Made by a program: the position numbers and the translations under genes. Below the pieces are notes generated by a model. That model was not told the origin of the DNA and did not search any database. It saw nothing but the letters and a program-made list of their open reading frames with translations. This document shows positions 10,261 to 17,914 of a DNA stretch of 27,683 nucleotides, piece after piece (within the stretch, counting starts at the first letter, position 1; each line of letters opens with the position of its first letter). Location: contig DHIZ01000142.1 of assembly GCA_002404055.1 (NCBI GenBank), positions 1-27,683 on the forward strand. Reading direction: 5' to 3'. The stretch comes from Chloroflexi bacterium UBA4733 (GTDB lineage: Bacteria > Chloroflexota > UBA4733).

Positions 10261-11108
10261 TCACCCCGATAAACAAACGTCGCCGGGCCCGTCATGGAGA
10301 CGCCGCCGCTGCCGTCCCAGCGCAAGGTAAGGTCGCCACCCGGCAGGTGCATCAGCACAGTATCGTCCACAATTCCCTGGCGCCGGGCAACCGCCATAAC
10401 GGCGCAGGCGCCACTTCCACATGCAAGAGTCATGCCGGCCCCTCGCTCCCAGACGCGCATCGTCAGTTCGGTCCGGGATTGCACCGAAACCACTTCGAAG
10501 TTGACGCGGCGGGGAAACCAGGGGTGACGCTCGACCAGAGGACCCACCTCTGCCAGCGGGATGCGCTCGACGTCGTCAACGAAGGCGACAGCGTGCGGGT
10601 TGCCCATGGACACTGCACTGATCTCGAAGCGGCGCCCCTTGACCACCAGTGGCTGTCGTTCGACCAGGTCAAGCTCCGAAGCAACGGGAATCCGTGCTGC
10701 CGCAAATATTGGCGTGCCCATATCGACCTCCACAGTCTGCACACGACCAACGGCGTCTGTCTGGAGGCGTACCTGTTGGACGCCGGCGCCAGTCTCGATG
10801 CGCATCGTCGTGTCGCGCGTCAGACCCGCATCGTAGAGGTACCGGGCAAAGCAGCGGATGCCGTTGCCGCACATCTCAGATTCGCTGCCGTCGGGGTTAA
10901 ACATGCGCATCCGAAAATCGGCGGCCGCGGCAGCCGGAGCGGTGCGTTCCACCAGCAACAGCCCGTCGTGGCCGATGCCGAAGTGCCGGTCGCCGGTCTC
11001 GCGCGCCAATCGCGGCCAATCGAGTTCCCGGCCGGCGTCTTCCGGCCCCACCACAACGAAGTCGTTGCCGATGCCGTGCATCTTGAGAAAGGGGAGCGAT
11101 TCACTCAT
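10245..11108 (-). CDS. dapF: Diaminopimelate epimerase
   Basis: PLP-independent racemase that converts LL- to meso-diaminopimelate for lysine and peptidoglycan. The 287-residue product starts KMHGIGNDFVVV. It has the two catalytic cysteines in the expected halves: NPDGSESEMCGNGIRC and the matching GMTLACGSGACA. MGNPHAV is the other signature. Length is normal for the family. ATG at 11106-11108 has no Shine-Dalgarno; instead a TATACT box lies six bases upstream, so the mRNA is probably leaderless. The downstream aminotransferase-like gene overlaps its stop codon. Confidence 0.96.
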   Translation of the reverse strand: MSESLPFLKMHGIGNDFVVVGPEDAGRELDWPRLARETGDRHFGIGHDGLLLVERTAPAAAAADFRMRMFNPDGSESEMCGNGIRCFARYLYDAGLTRDTTMRIETGAGVQQVRLQTDAVGRVQTVEVDMGTPIFAAARIPVASELDLVERQPLVVKGRRFEISAVSMGNPHAVAFVDDVERIPLAEVGPLVERHPWFPRRVNFEVVSVQSRTELTMRVWERGAGMTLACGSGACAVMAVARRQGIVDDTVLMHLPGGDLTLRWDGSGGVSMTGPATFVYRGEWPLN

Positions 11109-11114
11109 ATTGGC

Positions 11115-11120
11115 AGTATA
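11115..11120 (-). promoter_or_regulatory. -10 box implying a leaderless dapF mRNA
   Basis: TATACT on the minus strand ends six bases before the dapF ATG, which puts the expected transcription start at the A of the ATG. No ribosome-binding site is present. The -35 region is weak. Confidence 0.55.
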
Positions 11121-11147
11121 GCGCAGGGGTGGGGGATCAGGGGCTAC

Positions 11148-11276
11148 CAGGGCCGCGACTGCGGTCTGCGGCCAAGCGACGAGGGGCGACTGCTGTCGCG
11201 TGCAGCATTGAGCATCACGGCGCTAGCGCCCGCAGTCGCCCCCGGTTCTTGGCCGCAGACCGCAGTCGCGGCCCTG
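11148..11276. repeat. Palindromic intergenic element, perfect 29-bp inverted repeat with nested repeat
   Basis: The arms at 11148-11176 and 11248-11276 are perfect reverse complements (29 of 29). Inside, GGGGCGACTGC (11183-11193) pairs with GCAGTCGCCCC (11231-11241). The core GCGACTGCTGTCGC (11186-11199) matches the element at 20347-20360 at 12 of 14 positions, so the two belong to one family. It has no coding capacity and fills the gap between dapF and the hydroxyacid dehydrogenase gene. It looks like a REP or MITE-type element and could also act as a terminator. Confidence 0.85.
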
Positions 11277-11307
11277 CTCACCGAAGCTGAACCGTATTAC
11301 CCCTGTC

Positions 11308-12294
11308 CTAAATCTGCGCCACCTGGTTCACCGGGAAGCGTGGTCGTTCGCCGCGTACGACACGCAGCACCTCGTCGATGGCCAGATGGGCGGAGCGCGT
11401 GTGCGCTTCCACCGTGCCCCCAGCGGAGTGCGAGAAGGGGAGCACCTTCGGGTGGTCGACCAGCAGGCGGTTCGTCGGCGGCTCGGCAGCAAATACGTCA
11501 AGGGCGGCGCCGGCGACCTGACCGCTTTCCAGGGCCTCGTACAGTGCGGGTTCATCGATCAGTTCACCGCGCGCCGTGTTCACAACATAGCAGCCGCGCC
11601 GGCATTGCGCAAGCGTCTCCCGATTGAGCAGGTGTTGGGTCTGCGCTGTGGCTGGTGCGTGGAGGGTGATGACCGCACTGTCGGCCAGTAGCTCCGGCAG
11701 AGGTACATAACGAACACTGTGCGCTGTAGCCCAGGCGGCGTCGGGGTACAGGTCGTAGGCGACGATCGCCATGCCGAAGGCCTGGGCGCGGGCGACGACT
11801 TCACGGCCCACGCGGCCCGTACCAATTACGCCGAGGGTCTTGCCGCGCAGGTCGCGGCCCTGGACGCGTTGCCACGCGCCACTGCGCGTCAGTTCGACAG
11901 TTTCGACCAGACGGCGAAAGAGACAGAGGATCAGGCCCAGGGTGTAGTCGGCGACGGCGTCATGGTTGGAACCGACAGTGGTCGTCACCCAGACATTATT
12001 TCTGGTGGCGGCATCCAGGTCGATGGAGTCGTAGCCGACGCCTGCTCGGGCAATCAAGCGCAGCGTTGGGGCGCTGGCCGCCAGCACGCGGGGCGTGTAG
12101 GCGTCGGGCATGGCGATGGCGGCGACGCAGCCAGGCAAAATGGCGAGGAGTTCATCTTCCGTCAGCGCTGGACGTGTCATTGGCGGAAAAACGAACTCCA
12201 GGCCGGCCGCTGTGATCTCCGCCTGCCGTTCCGTCACCACATTCGCCACATGGCGCGGCGTGACCAGGACACGCTGCGGGGTATCAGTACTCAC
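11308..12294 (-). CDS. D-2-hydroxyacid dehydrogenase, phosphoglycerate dehydrogenase-like
   Basis: NAD-dependent D-isomer 2-hydroxyacid dehydrogenase of 328 residues. It has the nucleotide-binding GVIGTGRVGREVVARAQAFG, catalytic Arg in NTARGEL, catalytic Glu in DVFAAEPP, and catalytic His in FSHSAGGT (usually TPHxxG). No C-terminal ACT domain is present, so it resembles short SerA-like or glyoxylate/hydroxypyruvate reductase-like enzymes rather than regulated SerA. GTG at 12292-12294 is chosen because AGGGAG lies seven bases upstream; TTG one codon earlier is the alternative. It follows the HD-GYP gene by 72 bases. The actual substrate is unknown. Confidence 0.88.
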   Translation of the reverse strand: MSTDTPQRVLVTPRHVANVVTERQAEITAAGLEFVFPPMTRPALTEDELLAILPGCVAAIAMPDAYTPRVLAASAPTLRLIARAGVGYDSIDLDAATRNNVWVTTTVGSNHDAVADYTLGLILCLFRRLVETVELTRSGAWQRVQGRDLRGKTLGVIGTGRVGREVVARAQAFGMAIVAYDLYPDAAWATAHSVRYVPLPELLADSAVITLHAPATAQTQHLLNRETLAQCRRGCYVVNTARGELIDEPALYEALESGQVAGAALDVFAAEPPTNRLLVDHPKVLPFSHSAGGTVEAHTRSAHLAIDEVLRVVRGERPRFPVNQVAQI

Positions 12295-12366
12295 CAACCG
12301 GCTCCCTCACTTTTCTTCGTCCCAGCAACACGTGGGATGATCGGAGAGCGATGGTCGGCGGTGTGG

Positions 12367-13704
12367 TCAGGATAGGCGGATGCCCATGTTGGGGACCGTC
12401 ATGGCCGGGAACATGGGGGACTTGGGGGCGGGCGGCGTCAGCAGACTCTCGACAGCATCGACAACCTGGACGCTCCACTGGATCCCCTTATTCCGTCGCA
12501 ACTCGATCAGGGCGTATTCTACCGGCATGGCGGCGCGGTACGGCCGGGCCGAGGTCATGGCATCGATCGCATCAGCAACGGCGATGATCTGGGCGCCCAG
12601 GGGCATCTGCTCGCCGGCAAGGCCACGCGGGTAGCCTGCCCCGTCCACCCGTTCGTGGTGCGCCAGCACGATGGCCTTCACCTGTTCCTGGCGGTACAGG
12701 GGGAAGCGGGAGAGCAATTCACAGCCGATCTCTGGGTGGCGCTTCATTTGCGCCCATTCCGCCGCATCCAACTCGCTACCCTTGTGCAACACGGCGTCGG
12801 GAATCGCCATCTTGCCGAGGTCGTGGACCCGAGCTGCCAGGCGGATTGTGGTGATTTCGTCCGGGCTCAACCCCAGGCGGCGTGCAATGCGCTCGGATTG
12901 CGTCGCCACGCGCTTGGAATGCTCAAATGTATAGCTGTCGCGGGCATCGACCATGTCGGCCATGGCCTCAATCGCCGAGATGGTCTGTTCGGTCAGTTGC
13001 ACGGACCGCTTGAGCGACAGGTAGATGATCACCGTGGGGATGATCAGCACCGGCAGCGACCAGGGATGGTTGGCCGTGGTGAGCGCAGCCAGCAGGCCGA
13101 TCAGGAAGAGGCCGGCGAACTGGAGTACGTCCTGTGTACGCCCCTCACGCCAGACGTCGTAGGGGTGCTGCTTGAGGCGGAGTGCCACCATCGTGGAAAC
13201 GAGCACGCTATTGGCGAGATACATTGCCACCGCTGTCACCGGAATGGCAAGGAAAGCAAGGACCTGGTCCAGGGCGGCAGGCGCTACCTGGGGAAGAACG
13301 GCGTAGTAGGCAAGGCCGCCCGCACCAGTGTAGATGACGATCTGTGCGGTATTGAAGATCACTTCCAACGGCCGCCTACGGGGTCGACCGGTGCTGGGGT
13401 TGTGGCGCAGACAGAGGACAGTCCCACCGACCACCTGGCTTGCCCCGGCCACCAGCATGGCGAGCGGAGCGCCAAACAGCAACAGCGCAGCGAAATACAC
13501 GGCGATCCCCACGTTGACCTTGTAATGGGGAGTGAGGAGCAGCGGATAATTGACGGCGACCGCTCCGAGGGCGACCATGAGCGTCATCAGGGCGTAACTG
13601 TGCGACCACGTGCCGTACCAGGTCTGACGCCAGTACGCCAGGAACAGGCCGGCGCCCACGACAACCGACCAGAGATAGATTCGATCCATTGACCACGACT
13701 TCAT
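12367..13704 (-). CDS. Membrane-anchored HD-GYP domain protein, predicted cyclic di-GMP phosphodiesterase
   Basis: The N-terminal half (about residues 8-230) has six or seven hydrophobic segments forming a membrane sensor-like module. The C-terminal half (about 240-430) is an HD-GYP domain with HSKRVATQSERIARRLG, the metal-binding VHDLGKMAIPD, and HHERVDGAGYPRG, which carries the HHE and GYP motifs. AVADAIDAMTSARPYR is the usual following block. HD-GYP enzymes hydrolyse c-di-GMP, with the HD and GYP residues intact here. ATG at 13702-13704 has GGGGGA nine bases upstream. The ligand of the membrane module cannot be told. Confidence 0.9.
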   Translation of the reverse strand: MKSWSMDRIYLWSVVVGAGLFLAYWRQTWYGTWSHSYALMTLMVALGAVAVNYPLLLTPHYKVNVGIAVYFAALLLFGAPLAMLVAGASQVVGGTVLCLRHNPSTGRPRRRPLEVIFNTAQIVIYTGAGGLAYYAVLPQVAPAALDQVLAFLAIPVTAVAMYLANSVLVSTMVALRLKQHPYDVWREGRTQDVLQFAGLFLIGLLAALTTANHPWSLPVLIIPTVIIYLSLKRSVQLTEQTISAIEAMADMVDARDSYTFEHSKRVATQSERIARRLGLSPDEITTIRLAARVHDLGKMAIPDAVLHKGSELDAAEWAQMKRHPEIGCELLSRFPLYRQEQVKAIVLAHHERVDGAGYPRGLAGEQMPLGAQIIAVADAIDAMTSARPYRAAMPVEYALIELRRNKGIQWSVQVVDAVESLLTPPAPKSPMFPAMTVPNMGIRLS

Positions 13705-13755
13705 AGCAGCATTCCCCCGACCCGTGCTGACATCACGCTCAAAACGGCGGATCCT

Positions 13756-14250
13756 CTATGGACAGGCGATGGTGAAGCGCAGTTCCATCGGCTTGCTGCT
13801 CTTGCCGTGCGTTTTGGCGTACAGCGTCCCAGTACCGTTCGGTTCCGAACTGACGATGGCGCGCGTCTCAAAGACCCCATACTTGGCGTCGTTTGGAATG
13901 GTCACGATCACCGTGAAATTGACTGCCTGGCAATCCTGCTGTTGATTCTGATGATCACCGGTCGCTTGGCCATCGTCACCGGCATTGCGGGACGTTGAGG
14001 TGATCTGCGCGGCCTGGAGGTCTTTGAGCAGGTACTTCTGTTGCTCCTCCCGAGACGTGAAGGCGGCAGAGCGACCGGAAAGCGTTACAAAGGCATGCAC
14101 CTTCTTCCCTTCCGGTGTCGTCAGGGTGATTGGCGGGTCATCGTCGCACCACTCGGCGCCAGCGAACACGGGAGCAGCCAGGGCTCCCAGCGGCACAGCG
14201 CTTAACACTGCTGCCAGCATCGTTCGTCGTGAAACCATCATACCGCTCAT
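13756..14250 (-). CDS. Exported protein of unknown function with Tat-like signal
   Basis: The product is 164 residues. The N-terminus has a twin-arginine SRRTMLAAVLS followed by a hydrophobic run to ALAAPVFAGA, so export by Tat and cleavage near residue 30 are likely. The mature part has two cysteines (in EWCDDDPP and QDCQAV) plus one at the very end (ACP), a Gln/Asp-rich polar stretch near the middle, and a beta-rich C-terminal part. I do not recognise the family. ATG at 14248-14250 is the first start; two in-frame ATGs follow closely, and AAGGGA precedes at about 10 bases. It lies 51 bases upstream of the HD-GYP gene, same strand, and may be co-transcribed. Confidence 0.75.
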   Translation of the reverse strand: MSGMMVSRRTMLAAVLSAVPLGALAAPVFAGAEWCDDDPPITLTTPEGKKVHAFVTLSGRSAAFTSREEQQKYLLKDLQAAQITSTSRNAGDDGQATGDHQNQQQDCQAVNFTVIVTIPNDAKYGVFETRAIVSSEPNGTGTLYAKTHGKSSKPMELRFTIACP

Positions 14251-14333
14251 AGCAACACATCCCTTGTTTGCCTGCTGACACCCCGTTGACGCTCTGTGAC
14301 GTTCCTAGACAAACTTTAACCGAGGCGAGACTA

Positions 14334-14362
14334 AGCATAGGCCGTTATTCCTACCTGCGCAA
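14334..14362 (-). promoter_or_regulatory. Possible promoter of the exported-protein gene
   Basis: TTGCGC (14357-14362), 17 bases, TATGCT (14334-14339) on the minus strand, about 85 bases before the ATG. The -35 matches only three of six. The rest of the 256-base gap 14251-14506 shows nothing clear. Confidence 0.3.
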
Positions 14363-14506
14363 GGCTCGGCGGTAGCAATCTAGTCCTGCCCCTGACCCGT
14401 ACCTTAGTACTGAATGCTGTCCAAACGTGCATAAGCAGGACAAATGACGGAGCCGCGAAGACACCATCGTTACGCTCAATTGGTATTCGATAATAGTCCG
14501 CGACAC

Positions 14507-15376
14507 TCAGGCAGGCAAATATGGGTCGATCAATAACCCCAGGCGGCGGCGTGTCTCGGCGGGAATACGCTCCGGTGCGGTCATGATGGCGTTGGCCAGC
14601 GCACTACCACAGGCGCATGCCGGGGCATCGGTCAGAGTAGGGACCACCCCCTGCACAATGCGTTTGGCGTTATCAATGTTCGCGCCGAGGTTTCGGATCA
14701 CCATTTCCACGGTGACCACTTCAGCGCTGGCGTGCCAGACGTCGTAATCTGTTACAAAGGCGAGGGTGGCGTAACAGAGTTCGGCTTCGCGCGCCAGTTT
14801 TGCTTCCGGCACAGCGGTCATGCCGATCACGTCGACGCCCCAACTCCGGTAGATGCGCGACTCTGCCTTCGTGGAGAACTGCGGGCCTTCGATGCAGAGG
14901 TAGGTCCCGCCGCGATGCGTGCGCACCCCTAATTGTTCGGCGGACAGGGCCAGCGCGGCGCTCAGGTCCCTGCAGAAAGGGTCGGCGAAGCCGACGTGGG
15001 CCACGACGCCCTCACCAAAGAAGCTGTTGACACGACACCTGGTGCGGTCAAAGATCTGGTCCGGGATGACAAGATCCAGCGGGGCGAGCTCCTCCCGCAT
15101 GCTGCCGACAGCACTGACCGAGATGATGCGCCGCACCCCCAACGCTTTCAAGGCATAGATGTTGGCGCGTACCGGCACCTCGGTAGGGAGTAAGCGGTGA
15201 CCGCGCCCGTGCCGGGGCAGAAAGGCGAGCCGTTGCTCCCCGATGTTGCCCAGGATGATGGCGTCGCTGGTGGCGCCGAAGGGGGTCCGGGGGTTGACCT
15301 CCTCTACCTCTTCCAGCCCCTCCATTGCGTAGAGTCCACTGCCGCCGATAATGCCGATCGTCGCCCTATCCGCCAT
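14507..15376 (-). CDS. mtnP: S-methyl-5'-thioadenosine phosphorylase
   Basis: Phosphorolysis of methylthioadenosine to adenine and methylthioribose-1-phosphate, recycling the by-product of polyamine synthesis. The 289-residue protein begins IGIIGGSGLYAMEGLEE. It has LPRHGRGH (phosphate binding), SVSAVGSM, CIEGPQFSTKAESR, GMTAVPEAKLAREAELCYA and TDYDVW; the Asp pair in this last motif marks the methylthioadenosine/adenosine branch over guanine-type PNPs. ATG at 15374-15376 overlaps the folD stop by 11 bases, with GAGGGG five bases upstream. speD, which uses the same metabolic axis, lies nearby. Confidence 0.93.
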   Translation of the reverse strand: MADRATIGIIGGSGLYAMEGLEEVEEVNPRTPFGATSDAIILGNIGEQRLAFLPRHGRGHRLLPTEVPVRANIYALKALGVRRIISVSAVGSMREELAPLDLVIPDQIFDRTRCRVNSFFGEGVVAHVGFADPFCRDLSAALALSAEQLGVRTHRGGTYLCIEGPQFSTKAESRIYRSWGVDVIGMTAVPEAKLAREAELCYATLAFVTDYDVWHASAEVVTVEMVIRNLGANIDNAKRIVQGVVPTLTDAPACACGSALANAIMTAPERIPAETRRRLGLLIDPYLPA

Positions 15377-16235
15377 TGATTCCCCTCGCCATCCGCTCTT
15401 CTGCTGCCGCCACCACTTGTTGGAGGAGTACGGCCGTCGTCACAGGCCCGACGCCGCCCGGCACCGGCGTCAGTGCCGCCGCTACCTCGGCTACCGAGGC
15501 GGCGTCCACGTCACCACGCAAACCATTCACCGTTACTGTCGTGCCGGCGTCCAGCACCACCGCTCCCGGCGCCACCATTGGACCGGTGATGAAACCCAGC
15601 CGCCCGATCGCAACCACCAGCAACTGGGCACGTCGCGTCTCGGCTTTCAGGTCGGCAGTTGTGCGGTGGCACACCGTCACGGTGGCGTTGGCCTGGAGTA
15701 GCATGAGCGCGGCTGGAAGGCCGACGACGTCGCTCCGCCCGACGACGACGGCGCGCGCTCCGGCAATGGCGATGCCCGACGCTTCCGCCAGCAACAGCAA
15801 GGCGCGGGCAGTGGCCGGCACGTGGCGGGGTCGCCCCTGCGCCAGGAGGCCGGCATTTTCAGCGCCCAGGCCGTCGACGTCCCTCACCGGCGGTATGGCG
15901 TCGGTGAGGGCTGCCCGCCGAATCGTGGCCGGCAGCGGCGTCTGGACGATAATGGCATCCACAGTGGCGGCGTCGCCCAGGCGCCGTATCTCGGCGACTG
16001 CCCCGGCTTCGTCGGTGGTAGCGGGAAGCTGCGCCTCCTCGCCCCGCAGGCCGGCACGGCGGCAGGCCCGTAGCAACGAGCGTGTGTAAACCTCGGCATC
16101 GGCGTCGGGCCCGATCGACACGATGACCAGCGTTGCCGGTCGGCCGGCAAGCCGGGCAAAGGCGGCAGCGCGTGCAGACACGTCCGCCAGGATGCCGTCC
16201 GCCACCGGCTTGCCGGCGAGTAGCGTCGCCGTCAT
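15366..16235 (-). CDS. folD: FolD-type methylene-THF dehydrogenase with altered cyclohydrolase site
   Basis: FolD normally interconverts methylene-, methenyl- and 10-formyl-THF through dehydrogenase and cyclohydrolase activities in one site. The 289-residue product has VQTPLP, the aspartate motif VRDVDG, GRSDVVGLP for NADP, and PVPGGVGPVTTAVLLQ. The catalytic lysine in the YVxxKxK motif (Lys56 in E. coli) is Leu54 here (YTRSLLRAC; codon TTG at 16074-16076). This lysine is needed for the cyclohydrolase step in characterised FolD. The usual PCTP is also PATA. The ATG overlaps the fchA stop (ATGA at 16232-16235), so it is coupled to a dedicated cyclohydrolase gene. Dehydrogenase function is likely kept. 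Confidence 0.88.
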   Translation of the reverse strand: MTATLLAGKPVADGILADVSARAAAFARLAGRPATLVIVSIGPDADAEVYTRSLLRACRRAGLRGEEAQLPATTDEAGAVAEIRRLGDAATVDAIIVQTPLPATIRRAALTDAIPPVRDVDGLGAENAGLLAQGRPRHVPATARALLLLAEASGIAIAGARAVVVGRSDVVGLPAALMLLQANATVTVCHRTTADLKAETRRAQLLVVAIGRLGFITGPMVAPGAVVLDAGTTVTVNGLRGDVDAASVAEVAAALTPVPGGVGPVTTAVLLQQVVAAAEERMARGINGG

Positions 16236-16891
16236 TGGGGTAGGACGCCGCCAAGCGCCTGCTCCACGCCCGAGCGGAGCGCACGCAGGTGCTGATCCGC
16301 CAGGCCGCGCGTTGCCTCCAGTTGGTCGCGCAGCGCAGTTGCCCGAGGGTCGGCCTTCAGTGCGCGCGTGTTGGCTTCCACGTTGAACGTGGCGATGCGC
16401 AGGCTGGCTTCCAGGAGGGCTCCCGCGGCCCCCAGATCGCTCACGAGTTGTGCGTTGGTGCGCCCGACGAGCGCCAGGGCCACTTCCGCCAGCGTCGCTG
16501 CCGCCGCCGCCGCCTGCAACGGCGGTTGGGCGGCGGTTGCCAGGGCGTCATCAACCACCCGCCGTCGCACAGCGCGCTCCTCCCGCCCGGCACGGGGCAG
16601 GTCGTAGGCGGCCGTGACGGCGGCAAAGGCGGCGGCATCCGCGTCCATGCTGGCCAATAGCTCCTGGCGTAGGTGGGCGGTGATAGTCAGGCTTGCCAGA
16701 ATTTGCTCGTGCCATTGGGCATAGGCTTCGCGTCCCTGGCTGAAACGGCACACCATCTCGATCAAGGCGGCAGCTGCCGCGCCGACTACCGCTGCGGCCG
16801 CGCCGCCGCCAGGCGCCGGCTGGTCGGATGCGAGGGCATCGAGGAAGGCGCTGATGGTGAAACCGGCAAATGGCGACTCAGCCAACGACAC
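16232..16891 (-). CDS. fchA: FchA-type methenyl-THF cyclohydrolase (FTCD C-terminal/cyclodeaminase family)
   Basis: All-helical folate enzyme of 219 residues related to the C-terminal domain of formiminotransferase-cyclodeaminase. Stand-alone forms such as FchA hydrolyse methenyl-THF to 10-formyl-THF. The signature is FLDALASDQPAPGGGAAAA near the N-terminus followed by a long helical, Ala-rich body ending in EANTRALKADPRAT. GTG at 16889-16891 is chosen because GGAGG lies six bases upstream; the ATG at 16915 would place that site inside the gene. It is immediately upstream of folD with an ATGA overlap, which argues for a cyclohydrolase role rather than histidine degradation. Confidence 0.85.
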   Translation of the reverse strand: MSLAESPFAGFTISAFLDALASDQPAPGGGAAAAVVGAAAAALIEMVCRFSQGREAYAQWHEQILASLTITAHLRQELLASMDADAAAFAAVTAAYDLPRAGREERAVRRRVVDDALATAAQPPLQAAAAAATLAEVALALVGRTNAQLVSDLGAAGALLEASLRIATFNVEANTRALKADPRATALRDQLEATRGLADQHLRALRSGVEQALGGVLPQ

Positions 16892-16924
16892 GTCCCTCCT
16901 CCGCTGACCGAGCATACCAAAGCT

Positions 16925-16955
16925 CCTGCAGGGCTCGCATGTGCGGCCCTGCAGG
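16925..16955 (-). terminator. Strong hairpin between a membrane-protein gene and fchA
   Basis: CCTGCAGGGC (16925-16934) and GCCCTGCAGG (16946-16955) form a perfect 10-bp stem, and the interior CGCATGTGCG can extend it. There is no clear U-run after it on the minus strand, so it may be a weak terminator or a processing site that separates the two transcripts. Confidence 0.45.
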
Positions 16956-16987
16956 TACGCGAGTGAACAAATACGTGCCGCTGGCGT

Positions 16988-17440
16988 CTACCGGCGCGCC
17001 GCGCTGCGGCGGCCCGGAGCGTTGGCGACTTGCCGCTGGTTGGCCGGCGGCAAGTAACGGCGCTTCAGCAGATCGTTGTCGTGCGCCGCCAACTGGCGCG
17101 GCAAACGGCCGTAGAGTCGGAAGAGCAGGCCAAAGAAGACAACCGTGCAGACGGCAACGTACAGGCAAAGCCAGATGCGCCACGACAGCACCGGCACATC
17201 ACCGTGACGGACCAACAGGAGCACCGCCGCCACGGCCGTCAGGCTGGATGCCCAGACCGCGACGCGGTCCAGGAACTGCTGCACCGGCCGGTAGTTGCGG
17301 AAGCGGCGGCGCGCCTCCAACAGGTAGTGATCTCCAACGAAGATGATGGCCGCCGTGATGGCGACGATGAAGGGCACGTAGTAGTGGAAGGCGGCCCCGG
17401 GGGAAGCGAAGAGATAGGTCTGCACGGTAGGCCAGCTCAT
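16988..17440 (-). CDS. Small integral membrane protein, unknown function
   Basis: The 150-residue product has three hydrophobic segments (about 18-36, 60-77 and 88-108), separated by a basic loop containing RRRFRNY, and a basic cytoplasmic-type tail ending in GRRSAARR. I do not recognise a family. ATG at 17438-17440 is the natural start but no strong ribosome site is visible. It lies 44 bases after the DUF1232 gene on the same strand, so the two may be co-transcribed. Confidence 0.7.
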   Translation of the reverse strand: MSWPTVQTYLFASPGAAFHYYVPFIVAITAAIIFVGDHYLLEARRRFRNYRPVQQFLDRVAVWASSLTAVAAVLLLVRHGDVPVLSWRIWLCLYVAVCTVVFFGLLFRLYGRLPRQLAAHDNDLLKRRYLPPANQRQVANAPGRRSAARR

Positions 17441-17484
17441 TCGATCGTCGTCCCGCCTCTCTGCGCCAAACCGCGCCCGTCTGT

Positions 17485-17823
17485 TTACCGCCTGCGCAAC
17501 AGCACGCGCACCTGTCCCTGCAGGCCGAGCTTGGTGATGTGCTCGTCCACCACGTCCTGCGGTACCAGCCTTAGGAACAGTTGGATCACCAGCAACAGGA
17601 AGAAGAAATCGCTGATCTGGCCGAGCACCGGAATGGCCTCGGGTACCAGGTCGATCGGGGAGAGCACGAGCAGCGCACCGCTCACCAGCCCGATCTTCAG
17701 GTACACCGGCACGCGCGCGTCCTGCAGCAAGCTAAAGGCAAGTTGGCCGTACTTCCAGAGCAACGGGAGCATGCGAAACGCGCCGCCCAGGCCCATGCCG
17801 CCGCCGCCCTTCTTTTTTGCCAC
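17485..17823 (-). CDS. DUF1232 (YkvA-like) membrane protein
   Basis: The 112-residue product carries the DUF1232 core: YLKIGLVSGALLVLSPIDLV, then PEAIPVLGQISDFFFLL. Two membrane segments flank the conserved SPIDLVPE, and a Lys/Gly-rich start (AKKKGGGG) precedes them. The function of this widespread family is unknown. GTG at 17821-17823 is chosen because AGGGAG lies six bases upstream; the frame stays open to 17931 but the extra residues are not family-like and cross the divergent promoter region. Confidence 0.85.
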   Translation of the reverse strand: MAKKKGGGGMGLGGAFRMLPLLWKYGQLAFSLLQDARVPVYLKIGLVSGALLVLSPIDLVPEAIPVLGQISDFFFLLLVIQLFLRLVPQDVVDEHITKLGLQGQVRVLLRRR

Positions 17824-17861
17824 GCTGATCTCCCTTTCACTATGCAGCATGATCTGAGACC

Positions 17862-17867
17862 ATTGTA
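17862..17867 (-). promoter_or_regulatory. Possible -10 of the DUF1232 gene
   Basis: TACAAT on the minus strand, about 38 bases before the GTG start, in the 91-base gap divergent from speD. No good -35 is visible. Confidence 0.35.
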
Positions 17868-17914
17868 CGACTTCCGTTGCGGCATCGGAGCCATCGAGCC
17901 GGTAGCATGGCCGT

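Noticed and set aside
12655..13692. 345-residue plus-strand open frame opposite the HD-GYP gene
   Set aside because: Antisense shadow; the minus-strand HD-GYP motifs are unmistakable.
14251..14506. Possible terminator or small RNA in the gap upstream of mtnP's end
   Set aside because: Only a widely spaced 7-base inverted repeat (GTCCTGC/GCAGGAC) was seen, which is too weak to call.
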